Positions 22,331-33,904 of a stretch of 64,000 nt of DNA are shown here, piece by piece. The notes under the pieces are model-generated. The model was not told the origin of the DNA, made no database searches, and was given only the letters and a program-made list of their open reading frames with translations. The stretch's first letter is position 1. Every line of letters starts with the position of its first letter. This DNA is from Paragorgia papillata (taxonomy: Eukaryota; Cnidaria; Anthozoa; Scleralcyonacea; Coralliidae): contig JAWNZC010000445.1 in NCBI GenBank assembly GCA_035771165.1, positions 3,645,501 to 3,709,500 of the forward strand, in the 5' to 3' direction. The position numbers were made by a program, and so were the translations under genes.

Positions 22331-23232
22331 AAGGGGCCGTTTACATGGACTAAATGTTGGCTCGGGTAAGAGGGACACCCTACCCCCCGAGACAACTTTG
22401 TCGTGTGTTTACATGAGGAATTAGATTATGACTTCTGAATCGTTTTAAGCCTGGAGGACTGCATGGGTATAGTTTAATGCATCTAATTTATGATGGCCGA
22501 TCGTCGGAAGAAACTGTAACTGTACTGTTAGAATTAAACGATAGAATTAAACTCACAGAAGCTTTTATACTTCTTCAGGCCAATTATCAGGTTTTCAACC
22601 ACTGTTGGAGAGCAAGACCATTTTTTTCGCTTCGTATTTGCTGCTCTATCAATTGTTTCACTTTCTGCCGCCATTTTGTTTCGCAGTTTTGCCTCGGGTT
22701 GGCGAGTCAAGTTTATCTCGCCCCCTAGGGTAACCCTACCTCGCAAAGAGGGTGACCCTACCCCAGGGTGACCCTACTACCCAAGACAAGTATGAAATTC
22801 CCCATGTAAACGCTCGCTGTCGAGACTAAGTAAAATGAACACAAAGTTGGCTCCCCCAGGGTAGCTCTGGGGGCAGGGTGACCCTTCTACCAGGGACAAC
22901 TTAAACCCATCACTAAGACCCCGTTTACATGCAAAAGTATCCGGATTCACATTGTTTTTTATTCCCATGAAGATGAAAAACAATGTGAATCTGGGTACTT
23001 TTGCTCTAGTGTAAACGGGGCCTAAGAGTGTTTCACTGCTTTTTTCAAAGAATATTTAAGATAAGAGTATTGCCGTTCAAAACTAAACTGAAAAGTACAG
23101 TAAGGGCCTGTTTACAAGGAGGTAGGGTTACCCTATAGCTTTCGTACATTTGACATTTCTTGGGGTTTTTTTGTCTGTCGTGTTTACCGTGTTTACATGA
23201 ATGTTAGTGTAACCCCCTTGTAAACAGGCCCT
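22331..23232. mobile_element. Cluster of gtttacatg/gtaaac-ended MITEs
   Basis: Includes a 108-bp hairpin at 22917-23024 (ccggattcacattgttttt arms) and a small element at 23103-23232 (agggcctgtttacaagg...ccttgtaaacaggccct). Related phrases with pyrimidine/purine gggtnaccct repeats recur at 30393-30545. Confidence 0.65.
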
Positions 23233-23879
23233 AAAGAAGTGCCCATAATTCTAAAAATAGGTACGCAATGCGTACATACGTCTACGTTTAGAACTACATT
23301 CCAATCTCGCACCATAAGAATCGCGAGCTCTGGGTACGATATTGGACTATATTCACACACTCCGATTAATCAGCTTAGTTTTAGACTCGAATATAAGTTT
23401 AACAGTCAAACATTTTGTGCGTTTGAAAAATTGATGGTGGGCATCTAGGATGTTAGCATGTCCTACTGGAGGCTACCACCCCCCGTTTAGGAACCAGAGA
23501 CGGAGAGAAAGAAATCTTTTGTCAATGAATTTGTGACTTATTATTATAGACAAGTAGTAGGATCATAGACAAGACTGATATACCTCCAGACCACTGGTTC
23601 AGACACATCTAGTTTGGCGTAGACACACCAAAACAAATTCAGATACGCCAATACAGGCTAGATACGTCCAAACAGGTCAACACACGTCCATATAAGTGCA
23701 GACGCTCCGGAGTTCTCACTTATTTATGCTCATTAATAATTCTCTGTCACTTCTGTCACCGTCTATTTATGTATCAGTTAGCTATTGAATATCAATCTGT
23801 AAATAATTTATTCACTCTGAAGATGTTAGTAATCGAAACGTCAGTATTAAATATAAGAGAAACCCTCCTCCCCCAAAAA

Positions 23880-24305
23880 GGCACCTGTGAACGAGACTGG
23901 ATCTTAATATAACTGGATTGCTCATCCGAGCAATAAACATTTTAAAGCCACTGGCTGCCATATTAGTACTCAGATCCAATGTACCTTGCAGATTTAACCA
24001 GCACCTATATGTATATACATTCGTATCTATCGTATAATCCACGAAAACGTATCAGAAGCACTTCACGATACACATGCACTCAGATAAACCAAAAAGTGAA
24101 GAACGTTTTCAACGAAACAATAATTCAACGAGTTCACTAAAGATCTGCATCAACTAAACATTAGTTTGTCTTTTCAAAGCTTTCCGTACTGAGTTAGTAT
24201 TTTAACGTTATCATGGTTTCTATTGAACGGAAGTCTTGTGGCGGCCATCCTCCAGTAGCCTTAGTTTGGAAGCCGGATGAGCAATCCAGTTATATTGAAA
24301 TTATA
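23880..24305. mobile_element. MITE shared by both duplication copies
   Basis: Arms tataactggattgctcatcc and its complement. The counterpart at 60308-60775 is in the same place, so insertion preceded the duplication. Confidence 0.65.
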
Positions 24306-25119
24306 GCTTATACAATCCACTTGCAAACGTTACAAAACGTCCTTACTGGTTCAAATCGTCATACAAAGAGATTCCCCAAAATGGCAGTTGTTACTTCGCG
24401 TAAGGGAAATTATTGTAACGTGGAGTGTCCATTATACAGTTAATTTCGTATTACCAAAAAAATTTATTGCCTAAAAAAAGGTCTTCTGTTTCTGGTCAGC
24501 GCGCGCGTCATCTTTTTTCTTGTGCGTCGATTTTTTAAAAAATTTTTATTAATAAATATTGTTTGGCTATCGCTCCCAACCAATCTTCCCTATCAAAACC
24601 GCTGATATGTTTGTGGGCACTGATTTAAAGCCGCTTGTATATTTCAACCATGCGTTTATGAATGAAGGCAGGCGCGCAACAAGGGGGAGTCGGGGATGCA
24701 ACCGCCTTGAACATGTGCCCTAACCAGGAACAGAAGACTTATTTTTTTGGTCTTACTGTGGAGTGTTGAGAAGTTCGTTGGGAAGTTCATTCGAAACTTG
24801 ACAACTACGTTGTCTATGAGGTTGTCAATTATCGAATCAAAACGAGATTTGATTCACAATTTCATTGAATAACTTCGCAATTTCTCAATGAAGTTCGCAA
24901 CACTGCACGGTATAAAGCAATATGAAATCAACTGTAGCAAAATTTCAAAATACGATACGCGGTAGAACCCTTCATGTCACCTCCGATAAGCACCTCCTTC
25001 ACTAGCAGTTTTTCTGCGAGAAGTTTCATCACTAACGCCAGTTTGTTTTGCTAGACGATTGTTTGTGTTGTCACTCACAGAGCGGGAAAATTTCGAATTA
25101 GGTGTTTTTCCGCGATTTC

Positions 25120-25334
25120 TTACAGCAAAGTTAGCTTGTCTATTACCAAACCCAGCAGTCGACCCCTTCTCTTTGTTATTGCTTCTCTTGGAGTTTCCAC
25201 CGCCATCGCGCCACTCACCAGAACTATACTAGCTCGCGGATTCCTGTCTTTCCCGTGACTCTCCTCTTTACGCCTCGGTTTAACTTGTGTCCACTCAAAT
25301 GGCGATTGTTTACTTGGGCTTCCACTCGTCTTAC
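25120..25334 (-). pseudogene. MAP3K20-like last exon, copy 1, frameshifted
   Basis: Acceptor ttatttag, phase 1. It matches the duplicate at 61771-61416 until about 25215, where two extra bases (ta in agtatagttc) shift the frame; a stop follows at 25120. The duplicate reads 117 codons to its own stop. The intact part (SPFEWTQVKPRRKEESH) resembles the basic GWTKVEYRKK tail of MAP3K20. Confidence 0.6.
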
Positions 25335-28300
25335 CTAAATAAAAAAACACACAACATTTTATTGACCAAGAACTGCAGACACGTAAGTTACCGTCCGTTA
25401 GTGTATAATAGGCCATTTGAATGATGACGCAAGATGGCGTTGGGTGACTACAACTATACCAGAATGCTTTGCCAGTATTCTAGGGTTTCGGCTAAAAGGG
25501 ATGACTCAAAAGGACACGCCTAGTCCTTTCCCCGCTTTTCCAAAATATGTCGTCAAATATGTTTTAAAAAAGCTAGGGGGTAAACCAGATTTCTAATAAT
25601 TAGGGTTAGGCTTTATGTTGTGGATAGGGTATCGAAAAGATTGCTAAAATCTTGAGACTCACTGAAACTTGACGACAAATTTGGAAAAAACGAATTTGAC
25701 AACATATTTTGGAAAAGCGGCGAAAGGACTGGACGGGTCTTTTTGAGTCATCCCTTTTAGGCGAAACCCCATTCTCGTCCCCAGAGCCCTTTCATGAAAA
25801 GGGCTCTGGGGGAATCCATACACATCGCGTTCTGATTTGGTTGTTCAAATTCAAAGGCCTAATTAACGGAGCTTAGTGAATGTTTATAAATAAACAGTAT
25901 TTAATTGAAACACAAAAACTGACAACGAAGCAGAATTCTAATCATAGTTCTATAAATCCGAACAATTTAATCGAACGTTTTTGAAAGCAATCAGCCCATT
26001 TCTCTTTAATAATAAACTCAAGGACAGAAGACAGACAGCAATTTGAAACCGACAGACGATAGACAACACACTGCAGGCTGTTCGTGTATGGCTCGGTGTA
26101 TGGTACATATTTAATAAAAATCTCATTGAAATATACAAGTCAAATATAAACGAACGGTGCTACAAATTAAAGAGAACTACCTTCTCTAAAAGAGGCCGTA
26201 AATACGAAGAAATTCCGACGCGACTCTATGGGCCTATGGACAAGCTCTGAAGCGAACCCGTAACCGCCCCGCCGAGTAAACGCGGCGATGAGCCACACTC
26301 GACAAGGACCTTCTTCGAACGGAATCTACCACAATCAGAATTGTTCCAAAGTCAAACGAGTTAATACGAGACAGCCAAACCACCAGAATCAAAAACGAAA
26401 GGAAAATTATCAACTGTCGATGATTTCGTGTCCAACTCCCAAACCGCGAACTTAAACGCATGCGCTTTAGCAAGAACACCAAAAAATCTTGGTGTTCCGG
26501 TTTGGATTTCCCCAGAGCTTTTTCCGCGCGCCAGCGCGGGAGGGGCTCTGAGGACGAGAATGCCATTACCTATGATATTTCAGTCAATTGGTTGGCAAAT
26601 ATACTAGACCCAGTCCTTTGCCAACCAACGGGCCTAATGTTTGCCTCCAAAAAAATCCAAGATGGCGGTGTTCAACTGGTTACCCGCGGTTGACTGAAAT
26701 TAAGATAGGATGCCCCCGCTAGTATGTATATGATCTCTATGGGAAGTGCCGTTTCAGAGATCCAAATTTCATGCAGTATAGGACAAAATACGCTATTAAA
26801 ATCATGTTTTAAAACGTTTAAAATTCTTCACAAATGTGCTGTCAGGATGCGGGAAATACCGTTACAGAGATCCAAATTTCAAAATTTTTGCCCGGTGTTT
26901 ATACGTGATTAGGGTATTTTCGTCAGTGACTATAACACGGCTTCGCCTGCCGGTATCAATGCGTAACGGGTTGATAAATATTCTTATAATCTAACAAACG
27001 TTTGATATAATGATGAATTTCCCCTTATCATACCGATTAATTTTTTGGAAAATTCCTCGCAGAAATCGCCGAAAATGCACTTCCGGGGCATGGTCCCCCA
27101 GGGCTGGGGGGGGGGGCCTTTTCAGTTTGGGCCAGGGGCACCCTAGCCCAAAGTTACGCCACTGGAGTAGGGTATGATAGGGTAGGGCAAAATAAGGTAG
27201 AGTATGTAGGGTACGTAGAGTACGTAGAGTAGCGTAAGATAAGTTAAGATAGGATAGGATAGGCTGAATAGGATAGGATGGTAGGGTGAGGTTGAGTGTT
27301 AAAGGAAAGATAATCGACAAATTCCAAAGATAAAAATAACGTTTAAACGAATTGATTATACGGACCTGCTCTGTCCTGCCAATACGACAATGATTACCAA
27401 ACAATAAAGTTAGGCTAACCATTTGCAAGGAATGGTCCTCAAGTACTTCTTCACCCTGATAATAAAACAGATCAATAAAAATCAATTAAATGCTACTTGC
27501 CAGGACATTTCTAAAATCTGACAAATTTCTCAACAATTGACAAACTTGACAAAATAATAATTAATCACCATATGAAGATAATTACCTTTTCCAAAGGGGG
27601 AAAATGCAACATTAGTCCATTTTCGCTTTGTAAACGTGAAATCTGATCCTAAAGTCAGAGAAACAAGAGAAGTAAAAAACAAACAAAAATTAGTTTTGTC
27701 ACTGGTAAGCATGTGTCATTAAATGTTACAGAAAAGACACTCTCCTTTGTTGTAAAATCTCTCAGAGTTTAGATCTAAGCTGGACTCATTGCACATATAG
27801 TAGCTTTAATGATAGTGATTGAAAACATTCGTGCCTGCATACATATGAAAATTCTTGCTATTTTAACATGCATATGTAAAACAGTGAAATAAAAGTAGTG
27901 CATGTGCTGCGTAGGCAGTGTTGAAATACAAATCGACATATAGTAAGGTTTGAGTACTACCGAAATCATTCAACGTAGTTTCGAGCGAAGGTCCTTCTTC
28001 AGAGAGAAACGTAAAGAGTGTAAACAAACAACGAGCTTATATAAGAATGTGATTCATTCTTATATAATGTAAAACAGGTTTTCTCAGTTTACTGATTGGA
28101 ATAGAGATTTCTTCATTCAGGTTAAACTTTAGATTGCTTCCTCGGGAAGAAAACAAAAAAATTCTCAATCTTTTTTACCCTCCTTTTGAGTGGACATTTT
28201 CTTTTTTAAGGTTATGGTTAGTATTTGATTTTTGGATGAAATTAAAAACCGAAATCTTAAGAAAACAACGTGGAATGTGACTGCGACCGAGTGTGACGTG

Positions 28301-30106
28301 CTAGCACTACAGCTATGCACAAGTAAAAAATTAATGAAACTCGGATTAGCAATTCAAAATCGTAAATCGTCTTAAAATGTATGTACGAGAACATTTTGTA
28401 TATTAGTATACTATATCGTGTATAAAACTATACGTCATGCATGCCATGCTAATACCTATAAGACTAACATTGTCAACACTTTGAAGCCTGAAGACGAGTC
28501 TTTAGTATTTTATTCTGGCTAACGCCAGACGATTTTATTCAGCACAAGGAGAGGTCCAGGCCTCCGCAAAGTGTTAAAACCTTGGCTATCTCTTTAACAC
28601 TTTGAAGCCTGACGACGAGTCTTTAAGGTTTATTCTGGCTAACGCCAGATGATTTTATTCAGCACAGGAAGAGGTCCAGGCCTCAAAGTGTTAAGCATTG
28701 TTATCTTGTTTTTTTAAAACCCAAAACTGTGATTCAGATTATTCTGCTAAGACAATGCAGTGAACTCAATTTTCATAACTGGAACGCTAACTCCAGGGTA
28801 GCCTGGTACCCTGGCCCAATCAAAGAATATGGGCCAGGTAACCACTAAAGACTTCTGCTTTCCCATTGGTTGAAATTTCGCGCGTTTTTAGTGGCTATGA
28901 GTGAAATTGCAATCGTCATAAGTGGATTTAGCCCTGATGACGCGAGAATGTAATTAGTGGTTACCTGGCCCATATTTATTTTGAAATTGGGCCAGGGTAC
29001 CAGGCTAACTCCAGGGCAGAAAATGAAGTCAGTTATATTACGTCGCTTTCAGTCCCCCTACAAACTGTTTCCTACGCGGTCAAAAGGGAACACAGCGTAG
29101 AGGACTGAGTCCGACGTGATATACGAAAATCCTGACTTCACTTTTGAGTTTTGAAGCGTTATACCGTCGATTGCATCTAAGGATGGACACCGTTGATTAA
29201 AAACATCACCTCCGCCAGCGTCAAACTTCAACGTTTTCCCACAAGCATTTGACAGGTTTCTTTTAGCTCAACCGATCACCTTGAGACTGGTTAAACGTGA
29301 TTGGTTGAGCTAAAACAATCCTGTCAAATGCTCGTGGGAAAACGTTGAAGTTTGACGCTGGTGGAGGTAATGTTTTTTTATCAACAGTGTCCATCCTTAG
29401 ATGCAATCGACGGTAATGACTGAAGTTAGCGTTCCAGATGTGGAGAATGGAGTTCACTGAGACAATGTCATTCAGAAATAAACACCTCCAAGGCTTACCA
29501 AAATTTCTAATCTGTAACCAAGTGACTGTATTCCTAAAGCCTTTAGATCATCAATTGTTAAAAGAAGCAATCTAGTTCCAAATAAAACAATAAAGTGCTA
29601 CAAATTAGTTTGAATATTGAAAAAAATATATGCAAAGGCAAGCAAAAATAAGAAACCTGGAAAGATTGATTGATTGATTGACTGATTGATTGATTGATTG
29701 ATTGATTTGATGGATTCACCTTTATTTGAATACAATAGTTTCATACGTCTAACTTCTTTACATGAAAGCTGTATATAATTAATGCATTATTTTACAAAAT
29801 AAAAAAAATTATAAATAGTGTGATGCAATAAACGTAAATGATGGTTTACTGGAAACATAAAACAACACTGAAGTTGGCTTCAGGTAAGGAGAACATACCG
29901 TTTCCCATTAATGTTATTGTCCACAAAAAGTTGCGCGTATTCCGAAATGCTTCTGTTGCAAGCTGTACTTTCAGAAACAATTAGAAATAAAACATAAAAA
30001 AAAATTCAGTACAAAAAATTCATCAATGATTGAACTTGTTCTTCATTTTCAAATTACTTCAACAAGGGATCTCACCTTTTTGTGCAATACGTTGAATCCA
30101 CAAAAA
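25120..30106 (-). CDS. MAP3K20 (ZAK)-like gene, SAM domain to C terminus, partial
   Basis: Minus-strand exons: 30106-30076, 29962-29899, 29571-29499, 27648-27586, 27455-27366 (donor gtccgt, or gtataa four bases later), and a last exon 25334-25120. The first five join in frame: WIQRIAQK, then EYAQLFVDNNINGKRLLLL, DDLKALGIQSLGYRLEIL, LMLHFPPLEK, and VSLTLLFGNHC. This follows human MAP3K20 from its SAM domain (NNITGKRLLLL) through FHFPPL and VNLELVFGFH. MAP3K20 is the ribotoxic-stress kinase; its C terminus binds ribosomes. No kinase exons were found: the next gene upstream is GTF2H5. The phase of the last exon (1) does not match the fifth (0), so exons between 25.4 and 27.3 kb are missing or unrecognised. 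Confidence 0.65.
25411..25768. mobile_element. MITE with ggccatttg ends, copy 1, right end truncated
   Basis: Left arm (gatggcgttgggtgactaca, tttcggctaaaagggatgac) matches 61851 onward. The right arm is cut at cgaaacccc by the element starting at 25770. Confidence 0.75.
25770..26562. mobile_element. MITE with cattctcgtccccagagcc ends
   Basis: Right end ggctctgaggacgagaatg pairs with the left. It cuts the preceding MITE. The interior has no recognisable gene. Confidence 0.7.
27040..27305. repeat. hAT-like element end plus aggata low-complexity tract
   Basis: 27040-27165 carries the ggggcatggtcccccag motif and ends aaagttacgccactg, the complement of a CAGTGGCGT-type hAT terminus. 27167-27305 is agggtaggata-rich. 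Confidence 0.55.
28470..28695 (+). repeat. Two tandem copies of a ~120-bp repeat
   Basis: Both copies share cactttgaagcctga, ctggctaacgccaga and gaggtccaggcctc. The middle phrase resembles a repeat I associate with anthozoan genomes. Confidence 0.75.
28801..29004. mobile_element. MITE with gcctggtaccctggcccaat ends
   Basis: Perfect 20-bp inverted ends; inner tatgggccaggtaaccact also pairs. taactccaggg flanks both sides. Confidence 0.8.
29164..29415. mobile_element. Long palindromic MITE
   Basis: Arms of about 115 bp (ccgtcgattgcatctaagga and complement; ttttcccacaagcatttgac). It lies in the intron next to the MAP3K20-like SAM exon at 29499. Confidence 0.8.
29665..29707 (+). repeat. (GATT)n microsatellite
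   Basis: Ten units with one ctga change. Confidence 0.9.
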
Positions 30107-30299
30107 CTAAAATGAGAACAGTATATAGTCAATGGGTAATTAACTGAGCCATTTTTAAATAAAGAATGAAACATTTGATTTCTACTTTAATACCATTGTA
30201 TTTTATATCATCATGTTAAACACTAACTTATTACAACATAAGAAACTATAATAAGGTTATAATGGGAATTGTATGTAAATGTTCTTCAAGATATTTACT

Positions 30300-30392
30300 C
30301 AAAAATGTTTTTGAGTTCCCAAGCAGAACTCAAACCCACAACCTTCTGATAGCCAGTAAGACGCTATAACCGGCATTAAGCTGGGATGATTT
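30300..30392 (-). mobile_element. tRNA-derived SINE-like head
   Basis: The minus strand reads ggttatagcgtcttactgg, then gaaggttgtgggtttgagtt, laid out like tRNA A-box to B-box. Related copies are at 41755-41835 (minus) and 63715-63870. No full cloverleaf or CCA end. Confidence 0.5.
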
Positions 30393-31090
30393 AGGGCCTG
30401 TTTACAAGGAGGTAGCGTTACCCTAACACCCGGGTTACCCCAGCACCCGGGTTACCCTAGCACCCAGGTCAAAGTTAGCCTGGGTTTACAAGCAAAATTT
30501 CACAGGTAGGGTCATCCTGCTGCCTGGGTCAACTTTATTACACGTGGTTACAAAGCACTAATAACAATAAGGCAAGAAGCCTGGAACTGGTGAGTTATCC
30601 CTATACGGTATATCCCTACATTTGTTATCCCTACATTGACTGGATAAGTGACAACTTTTAATCATTGTTTGAGTTGCATTTCAATTTTAGCCATAATAAT
30701 ATGCATGACAAAATTACTCTATGACAAAATTTATATTAAGCTATTTATTATTTAGAGTTGAAAGGGACCTTTTCCTTAAGTACATAATAATAAATTAATA
30801 TACTTAATTATAAATTATATGTATGTAGTTTAAGAAATCATAACATTTTTAATGTGTTTGCTATATTATAATGAAAATAGCTTTGTATAATTATAGTGTT
30901 CACATTAAGCGATAGTTTTGTAGTGAAATTAACAACATTAACTTTGTTTACCTTACATTAAACAATTGTGATTGGCTTAATTTGTTGATTTCTTGCAATC
31001 GTATGAGAGCCACACATGTCATAGAAAGGTATTTGATAGATTCAATTTAATAAAACCATAATGATTGATTGCAACGGTTCAACCGCAAGG
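30393..31090. other. Repeat remnant and AT-rich non-coding DNA
   Basis: 30393-30545 has tttacaaggaggtag and cacccgggttaccc repeats related to 23103. The remainder up to GTF2H5's 3' side is AT-rich with no exon found; kinase exons of the MAP3K20-like gene were sought here without success. Confidence 0.5.
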
Positions 31091-31099
31091 GGTCAAGTG

Positions 31100-31430
31100 A
31101 CACAGGATCCAACAAATGGTTTTTCTATGGGTAACAAATCTAACCATAATAACTCATACAGAATTTCCATAGTTTTCCCATAGTTTGCAGAAAAAGTAAT
31201 GAATATATGGCAATTTGAGACTCCATATAATTCCCATAAGGAATGTGGGAATCCTATGGAGTTTTGCCAATTTCCTACATTTTCCATATTATATGGCTCT
31301 GATATGGAGAGTGGAAGCCCATAGCAAAACCATATCTACCCCATGAATAGGCCATAGTTCAACCCATATTTTTTCCATACTTGGGCCATATATGTCCCAT
31401 ATCCCCATGTTTGGTAAGGGCAGTGCTGAA
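31100..31430. mobile_element. Element rich in ccata/tatgg motifs
   Basis: Frequent ttcccata, ccatatt and their complements (tccatataattcccataagg) suggest a degenerate inverted-repeat element. Boundaries unclear. Confidence 0.4.
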
Positions 31431-31714
31431 ACAGCCCATTGGCTGCTTTTTGCAAAATGATTATTAAATTCTATTTTTAAAGTTTCAATTTTTTGACAAA
31501 TTACATGTAGTTTACTTTCATGTCCACAAGAATAAAACATGTCAGGCTAAAGTAACACTGTTGAGTTCTCAAACATCTGCACTACAAGCTAGAATAGCTG
31601 AAAAAGCATTGTTAACCTCAAATATTGCATGTGAATAGTGTTCTGATCTGGTAATGTCTTGTTATAAAACTCTCGTGAAATTCTTGCAAATTACTCTCCA
31701 CAATTAAAACAGTT

Positions 31715-32837
31715 TCAATCCAGTTTGGTCACATTAAATGAATTGTTATCCATTAGTTCCCAGACTTTCTCTTTCAGAATATTCACCATTTCACTGGCAA
31801 TAAACAAGTGAGTCTCATCCAAATCTTCAAGGATAAACTTCTTTCCAAACACCAAGGTCTCGTCCAAATGCAACAAAAACTGTTTCAAAACTTAGAGCTG
31901 CTCCCGATTAATCGATTAATCGATTATTTTTCCACAATCGATTATGCTTAACAGTAATCGGATAATCGGATCATCTATAACACCACACAGTGTGATGCGG
32001 GAATGAGTTAATTTCTTTCCGGATTAAAAAATTCACTCGCAGCGTGCAAAGTTTACCGTAGTCTGATCGGGTTTACCAGTGCTGCGAAAATATCTTTAAA
32101 GTTTTATATTAGAAGAATTTATTACCATTTGCGTCCAACACTGCGGCGTGCGGATTTTAAAACCTTGTTTCACGTTTCAAAACGTTAGTTTCGCCACGTC
32201 AAGTGTCATGTTTGAGCGATTAAATTGACACGTTTGGGGGCGTTAAACATTAATAACAAACATGTTTTGCTCATGCACTTGAAAGGTTTCCCGTTTTTTC
32301 CCCCGCACGTTTGTAATTGTAAGCAAGGTTATAAGGTTATTAAGTAATAAAGAATAAAGTTATATTTTAATTTGCTATAGTGGTGTTACGTTCGGGATTT
32401 AGTAAACAACTAAAGTAAACATCCTTAATATCGTCTCTGTCTTTTCATGCATGTCTCTTGTGTGAAGTGTAACTGTTCTTACAGTTACGCGAGAAAGTGC
32501 GTAATCTATAATTGTGATTAACGTTCATTTTAAACGCAGATTTAAAACGTTTATACTGACTGGTGCAACCCCCAAAAATTTAATAAAAACTTTAATTTAA
32601 TTACAAACCACCATGGGCATGTCAATGATGTCATATTTAAATTAATTATCAATACGATTAATCGATATTAATCGATTGTTGACAACGATTAATCGATTAC
32701 GAAAATTAACCGATGGGAGCAGCTCTATCAAAACTGCATCACTAAAATCAGCAAATGACTGTTTAGATTCATGCTGGGTACAACAGTTTAGAATACCAAG
32801 TCAGCTAATAAAGAAAAAATAGGTTACAACTACTGGT

Positions 32838-32880
<43 letters not shown>

Positions 32881-33854
32881 GAATGTATTTCACCGATGCT
32901 TTCCCACATGCGGTTGTCACCGACGATCGCATGTGTATAAGTAATTGGTGAAATTCATTCAGATTGTTCCAAGCTACACTGATGAGCTGTTGTACAGCGA
33001 AACACCGTGTCTGTAGATTGAACTATGTATGCTCCTTCACTTCGGTGTTGTTGAGCACTCTGTGAAGTTGCCGTGGGTACCTATTAGCGATAATGCAACG
33101 CTCACTACCCTTGTGGAAGTTTGAGCACTCTGGGCCCATGCGCACTTCACGCTATCTGAATGTATTTCACCGATGCTTTCCCACATGCGGTTGTCACCGA
33201 CGATCGCATGTGTATAAGTAATTGGTGAAATTCATTCAGATTGTTCCAAGCTACACTGATGAGCTGTTGTACAGCGAAACACCGTGTCTGTAGATTGAAC
33301 TATGTATGCTCCTTCACTTCGGTGTTGTTGAGCACTCTGTGAAGTTGCCGTGGGTACCTATTAGCGATAATGCAACGCTCACTACCCTTGTGGAAGTTTG
33401 AGCACTCTGGGCCCATGCGCACTTCACGCTATCTGAATGTATTTCACCGATGCTTTCCCACATGCGGTTGTCACCGACGATCGCATGTGTATAAGTAATT
33501 GGTGAAATTCATTCAGATTGTTCCAAGCTACACTGATGAGCTGTTGTACAGCGAAACACCGTGTCTGTAGATTGAACTATGTATGCTCCTTCACTTCGGT
33601 GTTGTTGAGCACTCTGTGAAGTTGCCGTGGGTACCTATTAGCGATAATGCAACGCTCACTACCCTTGTGGAAGTTTGAGCACTCTGGGCCCATGCGCACT
33701 TCACGCTATCTGAATGTATTTCACCGATGCTTTCCCACATGCGGTTGTCACCGACGATCGCATGTGTATAAGTAATTGGTGAAATTCATTCAGATTGTTC
33801 CAAGCTACACTGATGAGCTGTTGTACAGCGAAACACCGTGTCTGTAGATTGAAC

Positions 33855-33904
<50 letters not shown>

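Larger units (their letters stand above)
15601..25768. repeat. Segmental duplication, copy 1
   Basis: Four collinear blocks match the second copy in the same orientation: 15601-16681, 20081-20885, 21720-22095 and 23860-25768, against 55615-57535, 58665-59455, 59485-59825 and 60270-62205. Copy 1 gained a PLE at 16.7-20.0 kb and MITEs at 20.9-21.7 and 22.1-23.8 kb. It lacks about 800 bp present at 55660-56455. Confidence 0.85.
32878..33857 (+). mobile_element. Retrozyme-like tandem array, 277-bp units each with a hammerhead ribozyme
   Basis: Units start at 32878, 33155, 33432 and 33709 (the last is 149 bp), essentially identical. Each carries a complete type I hammerhead. Each also has a long hairpin: tctgaatgtatttcacc pairs with ggtgaaattcattcaga, enclosing a cacatgcg/cgcatgtg stem. 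No open frame. Tandem short units with type I hammerheads and no coding capacity define metazoan retrozymes, non-autonomous retroelements that spread through self-cleaved circular RNA. TA tracts abut both ends. It lies antisense within GTF2H5 intron 1. Confidence 0.88.

Noticed and set aside
31884..32741. The MITE in GTF2H5 exon 2 acting as a new intron (introner)
   Set aside because: The only GT/AG pair in the target copies removes one base too many, shifting the frame; no site inside the 8-bp duplication gives exact GT...AG removal.
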